Of a stretch of 6,991 nt of DNA, positions 1-6,460 are shown piece by piece. This DNA comes from Desulfonatronovibrio sp. (GTDB taxonomy: Bacteria > Desulfobacterota > Desulfovibrionia > Desulfovibrionales > Desulfonatronovibrionaceae), in the NCBI GenBank assembly GCA_003558575.1, contig PWPY01000042.1, positions 1 to 6,991 on the forward strand, read 5' to 3'. Numbering within the stretch: position 1 is the stretch's first letter; each line of letters opens with the position of its first letter. The notes beneath the pieces are model-generated. The model was not told the DNA's origin. It did not search any database and worked only from the letters and a program-made list of their open reading frames with translations. A program made the translations under genes and the position numbers.

Positions 1-1888
1 AGTTCTCAATTATGTCAGATCTGTATATTCTTATTTTGGCCTGATTACGCAGCATGGTAATAAAAGACTGAAACACCTGCTGTTTCTGCATCTCCGCGTA
101 TGATTCAATCCAGTAATGTTTTTCAGCCTCAAATTCCTCTTCTGGTGGAAGAATGTGTTCGGCTACCCTTGCTACAATATAACCATCATTGATATTGAAT
201 ACCCGGTCCAGCCACTGTCCTTCCTGAGCAGCAAAGGCGGCCATGGCCAATTCAGGTGACATTCCCAACTCGGGTATAAAGCCCTGTCTGTCAAAGGGTC
301 TGCTGGTTGTGATCTCTTCTTGCTGTTCCTGAGAGAGCTCTCCTTCTACAACAACTTCAAGGTATTCCTGGGCCCTTTCTCTGGCCATGTCTGAGGCCTT
401 CTGCTTAGTAAGGGCTGTGGTTATTTCAGAGGTTACTTCTTCTATATCTTTTACAGCAGCCTTCCTGACATCAATCTTTTCAGCAAATATATATCCATTT
501 TCCACCATGACAGGAGTTTCTGTGGTCTCACCTACAACCATGTCAAAAAGTTGATTAATAGCTGTGGTGGGCAAATTAATTTCAACAGGTCCATCCTGCC
601 TTGTAAAAAAGTCTGTTGTCCTGGCTTCAAGGTTAAGGCTCTGCACAGCCTCATCAAGATCTCCTCCAGTAATGATAACTTCCAGGATATCGTCCATGGT
701 GTCTGACAATTGATACATGGCCTTTTCTTCTCCGATGTTCATGCGAATCCTGCTTCTGACCTGATCAAGCTCCATCCTGCCGGCTGGGATGTTTTCTTCA
801 ACCTTGATTAAATGCCATCCAAACTGGGTCTGCACAGGGTCACTCACAGCGCCTGACTCTAAGGAAAAAGCAGCTTCTTCAAATTCAGGAACCATCTGGC
901 CACGTCCAAATTTCCCCAGATCTCCGCCATCAGCTGCACTGGGGCAGTCAGAATGTTCTGAGGCAAGGGCGTCAAAATCAGCACCCTGGTCAAGTCTGGC
1001 TTTAATTTCTTTTATGGAGGCAAGAGCCTGGTCTTTTTCTTCCTGAGGAGCATCCTGATCCACTGCAATGAGGATATGTCTTGCTGCGACTTGTTCATCC
1101 CTGCTGAAGTCATCAATATTAGCATGGTAGTAAGCCTCAATTTCTTCGCTGGAAACATCCTGCATTGGAGCGAGTCTCCTGGGGGTCAGCTCGATATAGG
1201 CTATTCTTATCTGCTCCGGAACCTTGAATCTGGACTGGTTTTCCTGATAAAACTGCTGTATTTCATCTTCTTGAATAGAAATCCTGTCCTGAAAATCTTC
1301 CCAGGAAATTTTAAGATAGTCTACTTTGGCCTGAGATCTTATATAGTTATAGAATTCAGCCACTTCTTCTTCATTGGGTCTTGCTGGAAGAGAAATATAG
1401 TTTTCCATTTTCTGCAGGAGCATGTTCTGCTGAAAATCCCTTTCAAACTGGGCCGGAGTAAGGCGGTGAGAACGAAGTATTCCTTCATAGAGCTGGGGAT
1501 CAAACCGGTTATCCTCAGTTAAAAAGGCAGGGAGACTTAAAATTTCCTGCTGCAGCTCAGAAGCTGATACGCTCAATCCTAATTTCTGAGCTTTCTGCTG
1601 GAGCAGTTCCGCATTGAGCAGTTGATTGAAGATCTGCTGCTTGAACTGCATTTCCCGCAAATCATCAGTAGTTACGTCTGGATTTTGTTCCCTGATGGAC
1701 TGAACAGTAGTTTCATAGGCCCTTACGAAATCGTTAATCTTTATGGGTTTGTCGTTGACTACGGCCAGGACGCCGTCTCTATCTCCAGTAAAACTGCCAA
1801 CACCCCAGAATACAAAAACAATAACAATGGCTGCGAACAAAACTTTCACAATCCACGACTGGGCATTATCTCTTAAAACATCTAACAT
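1..1888 (-). CDS. ppiD: PpiD-type periplasmic peptidyl-prolyl isomerase/chaperone (SurA_N + parvulin), 3' end cut by window edge
   Basis: Reading on the minus strand from the ATG at 1888 gives 629 codons with no stop before the edge. Residues 1-12 are a short cytoplasmic tail and about 13-33 a single membrane anchor (VKVLFAAIVIVFVFWGVGSF), followed by a SurA_N-like helical region (about 36-190) and one parvulin domain (about 266-364) with the family signatures ARHIL, GADFDALAS, GGDLGKF and FGWHLIKV. Known PpiD proteins are inner-membrane-anchored chaperones that face the periplasm and help outer-membrane and secreted proteins fold. The usual length is about 620-640 residues, so only a few residues should be missing. 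The parvulin active-site positions look intact: His271, Cys315, Met332, Phe336 and His359. The start is supported by AGAGGA five bases upstream and by the anchor beginning near residue 13. It lies downstream of acn but is separated by a repeat-bearing gap, so it may have its own promoter. Confidence 0.93.
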   Translation of the reverse strand, partial: MLDVLRDNAQSWIVKVLFAAIVIVFVFWGVGSFTGDRDGVLAVVNDKPIKINDFVRAYETTVQSIREQNPDVTTDDLREMQFKQQIFNQLLNAELLQQKAQKLGLSVSASELQQEILSLPAFLTEDNRFDPQLYEGILRSHRLTPAQFERDFQQNMLLQKMENYISLPARPNEEEVAEFYNYIRSQAKVDYLKISWEDFQDRISIQEDEIQQFYQENQSRFKVPEQIRIAYIELTPRRLAPMQDVSSEEIEAYYHANIDDFSRDEQVAARHILIAVDQDAPQEEKDQALASIKEIKARLDQGADFDALASEHSDCPSAADGGDLGKFGRGQMVPEFEEAAFSLESGAVSDPVQTQFGWHLIKVEENIPAGRMELDQVRSRIRMNIGEEKAMYQLSDTMDDILEVIITGGDLDEAVQSLNLEARTTDFFTRQDGPVEINLPTTAINQLFDMVVGETTETPVMVENGYIFAEKIDVRKAAVKDIEEVTSEITTALTKQKASDMARERAQEYLEVVVEGELSQEQQEEITTSRPFDRQGFIPELGMSPELAMAAFAAQEGQWLDRVFNINDGYIVARVAEHILPPEEEFEAEKHYWIESYAEMQKQQVFQSFITMLRNQAKIRIYRSDIIEN

Positions 1889-1893
1889 GATTA

Positions 1894-1899
1894 TCCTCT
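1894..1899 (-). promoter_or_regulatory. Ribosome binding site of ppiD
   Basis: AGAGGA on the minus strand, five bases before the ATG at 1888. It fixes the ppiD start. Confidence 0.7.
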
Positions 1900-1901
1900 A
1901 T

Positions 1902-1925
1902 GTAGAATTTTAGTAACTATTCACC
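1902..1925 (-). repeat. Dispersed upstream element, copy 1 (before ppiD)
   Basis: The minus strand begins GGTGAATAGTTAC and continues TAAAATTCTA. About 18 of the first 24 positions match the copy at 6457-6488. The core on the plus strand is GTAACTATTCACC (1913-1925), 25 bases upstream of the ppiD start codon. A near-palindrome, ACCGTATATGGT (1923-1934), abuts it. Function unknown: it could be an operator, part of a leader, or a small dispersed repeat. Confidence 0.45.
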
Positions 1926-1950
1926 GTATATGGTATAAGACAAAAATACA

Positions 1951-2063
1951 CTGGATTCCGGCTTTCGCCGGATTGACGGAAAAGGGCAAATACCTGTTTT
2001 AACCGTCACCCCGGATCCCGGATCAAGGTCCGGGACAGGCTTTGATCCGGGGTCCAGGGATTC
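1951..2063. repeat. Inverted pair of REP-like GC-rich palindromes (BIME-like) between acn and ppiD
   Basis: Unit 1 (1951-1979, plus) begins CTGGATTCCGG, forms the hairpin TCCGGC-tttc-GCCGGA (1957-1972) and ends TGACGG. Unit 2 (2003-2057, minus) begins CTGGACCCCGG and also ends TGACGG, so the two units share both borders and face each other across 23 bases. Unit 2 contains nested pairings: CCCCGGATC (2009-2017) with GATCCGGGG (2044-2052), and CCGGATCAA (2018-2026) with TTGATCCGG (2042-2050), as alternatives. Such pairs are typical dispersed chromosomal repeats. Lying just after the acn stop, the structure could attenuate read-through or protect the acn mRNA 3' end, but no T-run follows directly, so a canonical terminator is not claimed. 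Confidence 0.75.
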
Positions 2064-2093
2064 TTATTCGATCTTGCTGAAAAATTACCATTT

Positions 2094-4016
2094 TTATTTT
2101 ATTTTTTTATTCTTGACATAGTTTAGCAGACCACCTGCCTTGATAATAGCCAACTCACTGGCAGTCAAATCGTTTTTCACCTGGATATGTTTTCCAAAGG
2201 CAGTCTCTATATTTGTGGTCTCTCCTGGTGACAGTGTTGATGTATCAATGCTCAACTGGTCATCCTGGCCTATGAGTTCGTAATCTGATGGGTTTGTCAG
2301 GGTCAGGGGAAGGATGCCGAAGTTTACCAGGTTGGCCCTGTGTATTCTGGCAAAGGATTTTACCAGAACAACTTTTACTCCCAGATATCTTGGACCTAAT
2401 GCAGCATGTTCCCTGCTGGAGCCCTGACCATAATTATCCCCGCCAAGAATGATCCCCTGTCCTGACTTTTTGATTCTGGTGATAAATTCTTTATCAATCC
2501 TGGAAAAGATATACTCGCTGATGGCAGGAATGTTTGAGCGCAGGGCTGTTATTTCCGCTCCTCCAGGAAGTATATGATCGGTGGAGATATTGTCCCCGCA
2601 TTTGATTGAAACAGGCAGTTCTAATTTTTCAGGTAATAGTTCGAACCGGGGCAGGGGTACAATATTTGGTCCCCTGTAAATTTGAGCATCACTCTTTTCT
2701 TCCGGGAATATAAAAAGGTTTCTGATGGAAGGGGGATTTTCAGGAAGCTTTGGTCTTGGCAGTGGTTGTCCCCAGGTGTCCGGGTCAGTAAATTTTCCAT
2801 TAATAGCACAACGAGCTGCAGTAACCGGGCTTACAAGGTAAACACCAGCATCCTGGGTGCCGCTTCTGCCTTCGAAATTCCGGTTGAAAGTCCTGGCACT
2901 TACCCCTTTGGAAATGGGCGATCCACCCATCCCAATGCATGGTCCGCAGGAACATTCCAGAAGCCTTGCTCCACTGTCCAGGATATCTTCCAGCAGGTTT
3001 TCTCTTGCAAGCATTTTCAGAACCTGCTTGGAACCTGGCGAAATCATGAGGTCAGTATCTAAGCTTACTTTTTTCCCTTTAAGGATCTGAGCAGTGATTT
3101 TAAGGTCTGAGTATGATGAATTGGTACATGAACCTATGGCAACCTGATCAACTTTAAGCCCTGAGATTTTGCTTATTTCAATTCCTATATCAGGCATGTG
3201 AGGCTGGGCAGCCATGGGCTTGATTTCTGAAAGATTTATTTTGATCTCTTCATCATAGGAAGCACCCGGATCTGGCCCTAATGAAGTGAAGTCCCTTTCC
3301 CTGCCCATTATCCTGAGAAATTCTTTTGTGGTATTGTCAGACGGGAAGATAGAAGTTGTGGCACCGAGTTCAGCGCCCATATTGGTTATGGTGGCTCTTT
3401 CAGGTACAGACAGGTCCTCTACTCCAGGACCTGTGTATTCCATTACCTTGCCTGTGCCGCCCTTAACACTGAGTTCTTTAAGAATGTAAAGGATCACATC
3501 CTTGGCACTGGCATGTCCCTGAAGTTTTCCTTCAAGAAAGACCCGGACCACTCCCGGCATATTGAGAACATAAGGTTCTCCTGCCATGGCCAAGGCTACA
3601 GAAAGACCTCCAGCCCCAATAGCCAAAGAACCTACTCCGCCAGCTGTGGGAGTATGACTGTCTGATCCAATAAGAGTTCTGCCTGGAACTGCAAAGTTTT
3701 CCAGGTGCAGTTGATGACATATTCCTGTGCCTGCAGGAGAAAAAACAATGCCGTATCTCGCAGCCACGCTTTGCAGGTATTTGTGGTCGTCAGGGTTTTT
3801 GAATCCCATTTGCAGCGTGTTATGGTCCACATAACTAACTGAAAGTTCTGTTTTAACCTTAGGCAGTCCAATGGCTTCCCATTGCAGGTAGGCCATTGTA
3901 CCTGTGGCGTCCTGGGTTAAAGTCTGATCAATTTTCAGCCCGATTTCCAGTCCCGGTTTCATGTCACCATATATCAAATGCTGTTTTATAATTTTCTGAG
4001 TAAGATTAAGGCTCAC
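2094..4016 (-). CDS. acn: Aconitate hydratase, Aquifex-type single-chain aconitase (4Fe-4S)
   Basis: A complete 640-residue protein. It isomerises citrate to isocitrate via cis-aconitate in the cytoplasm. The three cluster ligands are Cys297 (GSCTNSS) and Cys357/Cys360 (CSCGPC). Active-site motifs of the superfamily are present: Asp64-His65, His101 (HQLHLEN), Asp119-Ser120-His121 (GSDSHTPTAGG), Asn212/Glu216 (NMGAELGATTS), Arg379/Arg384 (NRNFEGR) and Ser533-Ser534-Arg535 (GSSREHAAL). Domains 1-3 span about 1-410, a linker about 411-465 and the swivel domain about 466-640. The length and the segment after Arg384 (SGTQDAG) fit the short Aquifex-type group, which is nearer to isopropylmalate isomerase than the 900-residue forms. 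Substrate is therefore assigned by family; homoaconitase or isopropylmalate activity is less likely because both halves are in one chain. The GTG start follows GGGAGG by four bases. It lies 41 bases after the 84-aa gene, probably in one operon. Confidence 0.95.
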   Translation of the reverse strand: MSLNLTQKIIKQHLIYGDMKPGLEIGLKIDQTLTQDATGTMAYLQWEAIGLPKVKTELSVSYVDHNTLQMGFKNPDDHKYLQSVAARYGIVFSPAGTGICHQLHLENFAVPGRTLIGSDSHTPTAGGVGSLAIGAGGLSVALAMAGEPYVLNMPGVVRVFLEGKLQGHASAKDVILYILKELSVKGGTGKVMEYTGPGVEDLSVPERATITNMGAELGATTSIFPSDNTTKEFLRIMGRERDFTSLGPDPGASYDEEIKINLSEIKPMAAQPHMPDIGIEISKISGLKVDQVAIGSCTNSSYSDLKITAQILKGKKVSLDTDLMISPGSKQVLKMLARENLLEDILDSGARLLECSCGPCIGMGGSPISKGVSARTFNRNFEGRSGTQDAGVYLVSPVTAARCAINGKFTDPDTWGQPLPRPKLPENPPSIRNLFIFPEEKSDAQIYRGPNIVPLPRFELLPEKLELPVSIKCGDNISTDHILPGGAEITALRSNIPAISEYIFSRIDKEFITRIKKSGQGIILGGDNYGQGSSREHAALGPRYLGVKVVLVKSFARIHRANLVNFGILPLTLTNPSDYELIGQDDQLSIDTSTLSPGETTNIETAFGKHIQVKNDLTASELAIIKAGGLLNYVKNKKIK

Positions 4017-4020
4017 CTTT

Positions 4021-4026
4021 CCTCCC
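4021..4026 (-). promoter_or_regulatory. Ribosome binding site deciding the GTG start of acn
   Basis: GGGAGG on the minus strand, four bases before GTG at 4016. The family-typical N-terminus (LNLTQKIIKQHL) begins right after this GTG, and the next ATG would remove 18 residues of conserved sequence. Confidence 0.7.
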
Positions 4027-4057
4027 TGAGGTTTAGTTCTTGTTGGAATGTAATTTA

Positions 4058-4312
4058 TCAGCTTTCATATCCCAGGGATAGACGATTAATCTTTTTCCGG
4101 CAGAATTCAGCTTCCACCTCCAAGCGCAGGCTGTCCTGTTGCAGGGCAAATATCTCCTGGTTATGAAATATGCCTTGGGAAGGGTCTTCAGCAGCCATGA
4201 GTTTTCTGACTCTTTTCTGGCATTCCTTTTTCTGGTTTAGAAAATCTTCCATCTTTTTTTTGATCAGTTCTATTTCATCAGGTGCGGATTCTTCTGTGGG
4301 CAGGTTTGTCAT
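4058..4312 (-). CDS. Small charged, probably coiled-coil protein of unknown function
   Basis: 84 residues; I do not recognise a family. Residues about 12-42 (EIELIKKKMEDFLNQKKECQ onward) and about 53-80 are rich in Glu, Lys, Arg and Gln with regularly spaced Leu/Ile/Phe, which suggests two amphipathic helices split by a short break at AEDPSQG (residues 41-47). Two Cys (30 and 71) are present but no metal motif. There is no signal peptide or membrane segment, so it should be cytoplasmic. It is probably real: an excellent ribosome binding site precedes the ATG, the start overlaps the 3' end of the EPSP-synthase-like gene by 35 bases in another frame, and acn follows 41 bases later. Its position between these genes suggests translational coupling and a possible adaptor role, which is only an inference. 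Confidence 0.75.
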   Translation of the reverse strand: MTNLPTEESAPDEIELIKKKMEDFLNQKKECQKRVRKLMAAEDPSQGIFHNQEIFALQQDSLRLEVEAEFCRKKINRLSLGYES

Positions 4313-5867
4313 TTATATCTCCTCTATGATCATTAATTTCTTCTCTTTTGCCTGTTAGATTGGTGAATATTCTCCAGAAGCCCGGCCAGATGGAGGTTAT
4401 TTTTCCAGGATTGGCCAGACAGATACCTTTATTTCTGAAAGATAAAAGACAATAGCCAAGAGTCCAGTAAGGATCAGGGCTGTTCCATGGATCACTCTTG
4501 GTTTTTTTCTTTTGGGAAAATACTCTCATACCCCTTTTGTGGGCTTCAAAATCATAACCAGTCTGGTCCAAGATTTCCACCGCAATATCATAGTCTATAG
4601 TTTCCGTGGGCATGAGGATTTCTGTTTGTGCAGCCTTAGATGAGCTAAGACAAAGGCTGAAGGCCAGGGGCATGATGCTTGAATAGTCAGTAAGATCAAA
4701 AAAACCCGCTGTAACCGGCTCTGCGGATTTGGCGCTTATTCTGTCAGATGAAATATTTGTTTTTATTCCGCATTGTTCAAGAACTTGAAGTACTTCCAGG
4801 GACGCTAAAGATTTTCGCTGCCAGTGCCCTGCAAGGACAGTCTGTCCCCGGCTCAGGCCGGCCATGCCCAGCAAAAAACCGGACAATACAGGGTCTGCCG
4901 GGATAGTTATTTGGCTCAAGTCAGGTCTGGATGGATGAATTTCAACAGAATTGTCGTTAACTTTCAAATTAATGCCGGTATTTTTCATGGTTGAAAAAAG
5001 GTCAGCAAACCCTTTGTCGTTGAAAAAATTGCAACGGATGGTCAATCCTTCTTCAAAGGAAGGAGCAGCCAAAATCAGTGCTTTGACAAATTCAGGGTCT
5101 AACTGGTCTGGAATGGATATTTCCTTAGGCAGAGGAGCTCCTGATTCAAGTCTGACCGGCAAAGAATAGCTTCCCGGTTCAATGGAACTCAGACGTGCTC
5201 CAAGTTGGGGCAGAAAATCCTGCAAGTGTTTGAGGTTTACGGTTTTAAGCTGGGCTGAACTGTTAAACTTGATCCTGTTGGCATCACCTATGGCCAGACA
5301 GAGAAACAGGTAAAAGTTAAAGAGGCTGTGGTTGATGAACAGATTCTGTCCATCCAGGCCAAGACTGTGATTTCCCTGACTGGTAAGGATGCTGTCACTC
5401 CAGGAAAGACTGGCACCACATTGGTTTGCAAGCTTAATAAGCTCAATTATGTGATCATTGAGAATGAAATTCTCCAGCTCGAGCTTATTTTGATCAAACA
5501 TGGATAGAAAAGCTGCATGATGGGACTGGGCAACAGATCCCGGAGCCGGAAGATTCAAGTTAACCGCAGTGTTTGGCGGATACAGGCAAAAGGGTTTGTC
5601 TGATGATCCTTTTTCAGCTCTGGAGTAGCCAAGGCTGTTAAGTATGGTGAAAAGCTGGCGTACAATACTCTGGTTAGATTTTTTCATCTCTTCTTTCCAG
5701 ACTTTCCACAGTTCTTTTTCTAAGGATGCATCTGTCAGACTTGTCTTTTTCTGCTGTCTGATCTGTGAGATTCTGCTCAAAAGCCTTGATCTTTTATCAA
5801 TGAGTGAGGCTATTTTTTTGTCTGTTTCCTTGAGCTCATCTGTAATGCTGATATTGTGATTTTTCAT
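4278..5867 (-). CDS. Chorismate-mutase-like segment fused to a degenerate EPSP synthase (AroA-fold) domain, probable pseudoenzyme
   Basis: 529 residues. About 8-85 (LKETDKKIASLIDKRSRLL) resemble an AroQ chorismate-mutase helix bundle; by eye, Arg26, Arg37, Asp46 and Glu50 match E. coli Arg28, Lys39, Asp48 and Glu52, while the Arg11 and Arg51 equivalents are lost. About 100-505 follow the whole EPSP-synthase fold: PGSVAQSHH (109-117) for PGSKSxSHR, DPEFVKALILAAP (257-269) for SSQFxxALLxAAP, ADPVLSGFLLGMAGL (324-338), TETIDYD (421-427) for KExDR, and PDPYWTLGY (464-472) for DHR. In E. coli AroA numbering the catalytic basic residues are replaced: K22V, R27H, R100F, R124Q, K340T, R344D, R386Y, K411S. 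Asn94 (179) and Glu341 (422) remain. EPSP synthase activity is therefore unlikely, yet the frame is long and intact, so it is not a decaying pseudogene. Residues 506-529 extend past the fold into the overlap with the next gene. The ATG follows AGGA by five bases, with an in-frame TAA 15 bases upstream. Confidence 0.8.
   Translation of the reverse strand: MKNHNISITDELKETDKKIASLIDKRSRLLSRISQIRQQKKTSLTDASLEKELWKVWKEEMKKSNQSIVRQLFTILNSLGYSRAEKGSSDKPFCLYPPNTAVNLNLPAPGSVAQSHHAAFLSMFDQNKLELENFILNDHIIELIKLANQCGASLSWSDSILTSQGNHSLGLDGQNLFINHSLFNFYLFLCLAIGDANRIKFNSSAQLKTVNLKHLQDFLPQLGARLSSIEPGSYSLPVRLESGAPLPKEISIPDQLDPEFVKALILAAPSFEEGLTIRCNFFNDKGFADLFSTMKNTGINLKVNDNSVEIHPSRPDLSQITIPADPVLSGFLLGMAGLSRGQTVLAGHWQRKSLASLEVLQVLEQCGIKTNISSDRISAKSAEPVTAGFFDLTDYSSIMPLAFSLCLSSSKAAQTEILMPTETIDYDIAVEILDQTGYDFEAHKRGMRVFSQKKKTKSDPWNSPDPYWTLGYCLLSFRNKGICLANPGKITSIWPGFWRIFTNLTGKREEINDHRGDINDKPAHRRIRT
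4318..4325 (-). promoter_or_regulatory. Ribosome binding site of the 84-aa gene, inside the upstream coding region
   Basis: AGAGGAGA on the minus strand, five bases before the ATG at 4312. It lies within the last codons of the EPSP-synthase-like gene, which fits coupled translation. Confidence 0.75.
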
Positions 5868-6105
5868 GGCGGTCCTGTGAAGTTAATATGGGAAGAAGGC
5901 AAAAAGTTAAAATTTGGGTAACTGTCTCCCTTTGCTTACATTGAATCAAGTGGCTTACGATCAACAGGTATGCAAAAAAGCAAACAAGCACCAAATTGTT
6001 TTTTACTATAATATGAATTGTACTTATTGAGCAAGAGTTTGTATAAGGGGCTGAAATTTATAGTAAATGTTTGTGTGTCGTGTGGATTTTTTAAGACAGT
6101 TATGA
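5868..6105 (-). promoter_or_regulatory. Intergenic region upstream of the EPSP-synthase-like/84-aa/acn operon, with a weak candidate promoter
   Basis: This gap between the 104-aa gene and the operon is AT-rich. On the minus strand TATTAT (6008-6013) is a good -10 match, but the best -35 nearby (TTGCTC, 6029-6034) is only 15 bases away, so the call is weak. If used, it leaves a leader of about 135 bases that contains dispersed-element copy 2 (5899-5930). Close to the start is AGGA (5873-5876). Other structure is slight: ATTTA-tag-TAAAT (6056-6068) and TATGATCATA (6101-6110), the latter spanning the stop of the 104-aa gene. Confidence 0.35.
5899..5930 (-). repeat. Dispersed upstream element, copy 2 (before the EPSP-synthase-like gene)
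   Basis: The minus strand begins GGGAGACAGTTACC and continues CAAATTTTAACTTTTTG. About 25 of 32 positions match the copy at 6457-6488. It sits 31-63 bases upstream of the start codon at 5867. The core on the plus strand is GTAACTGTCTCCC (5918-5930). Confidence 0.5.
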
Positions 6106-6420
6106 TCATAGTATTTTTCGTTCAACATTATCAGCTGTTTGTTCATCAAATTCCCCCATATTATATACCCTGATTTTGGTGCTTCGGGGAAACTCTTTTT
6201 TAAGAAGAGTTTTAAAGAGTTTTTTTATTTTTTTAAAGGGCACGTCTTCAAAGCGGTCCTGAAAGAAGCCGTTTTCAATAATCAGAAAACTATCTTCATT
6301 TTTCTTTACAAAAAACACATAACGGTTGCGCTTGTATGTGCGGACATCAAGGTAGTGGCCAACAGGTAAGCTCTGGAGGCGTTCCAGAACTGCGGGAATT
6401 ATATTGGATTTTGCGATCAT
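6106..6420 (-). CDS. Conserved-looking small basic protein of unknown function (104 aa)
   Basis: 104 residues, no family recognised with confidence. It has a mixed alpha/beta composition: helix-like 1-18 (NIIPAVLERLQSL), strand-like segments at about 23-37 (YLDVRTYKRNRYVFF) and 43-52, a Lys-rich helix at about 60-76 (PFKKIKKLFKTLLKKEF), and a final strand RSTKIRVYNMG. There is no signal peptide, membrane segment or metal motif. The regular alternation of hydrophobic and basic residues and the invariant-looking LDVRTYKRNR and EFPRSTKIRVY stretches argue for a real protein and could suit nucleic-acid or protein binding; that is a guess. No Shine-Dalgarno sequence precedes the ATG at 6420, yet TATAAC lies nine bases before it, so the mRNA may be leaderless. 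It is a single gene, divergent from the hydrolase and 238 bases before the next operon. Confidence 0.7.
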   Translation of the reverse strand: MIAKSNIIPAVLERLQSLPVGHYLDVRTYKRNRYVFFVKKNEDSFLIIENGFFQDRFEDVPFKKIKKLFKTLLKKEFPRSTKIRVYNMGEFDEQTADNVERKIL

Positions 6421-6429
6421 GTGACAGCT

Positions 6430-6460
6430 GTTATATCTGAGTTTTAATTTGAGTGTGCAA
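6430..6460 (-). promoter_or_regulatory. Candidate promoter of the 104-aa gene giving a leaderless or very short leader
   Basis: On the minus strand TTGCAC (6455-6460) and TATAAC (6430-6435) are separated by 19 bases, slightly longer than ideal. The -10 ends nine bases before the ATG, so transcription would begin at or just before the start codon. This agrees with the missing ribosome binding site. Confidence 0.4.

Noticed and set aside
789..1876. Plus-strand frames of 84-148 codons opposite ppiD
   Set aside because: They are antisense to a gene with clear family motifs and show no ribosome binding sites or recognisable domains.
1940..2063. Canonical rho-independent terminator after acn
   Set aside because: The hairpins are strong, but the T-run on the minus strand (TATTTTTG) starts several bases past the last stem, so only a weak attenuation role is proposed.
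4278..5867. Ordinary functional aroA (EPSP synthase)
   Set aside because: The fold matches, but eight substrate-binding basic residues are replaced, so giving the aroA name would mislead.
5964..5995. Sigma-54-like -24/-12 promoter (TGGTGC then TTGCT on the minus strand)
   Set aside because: The spacing between the GG and GC pairs is nine bases, not the required ten, and the match is otherwise loose.
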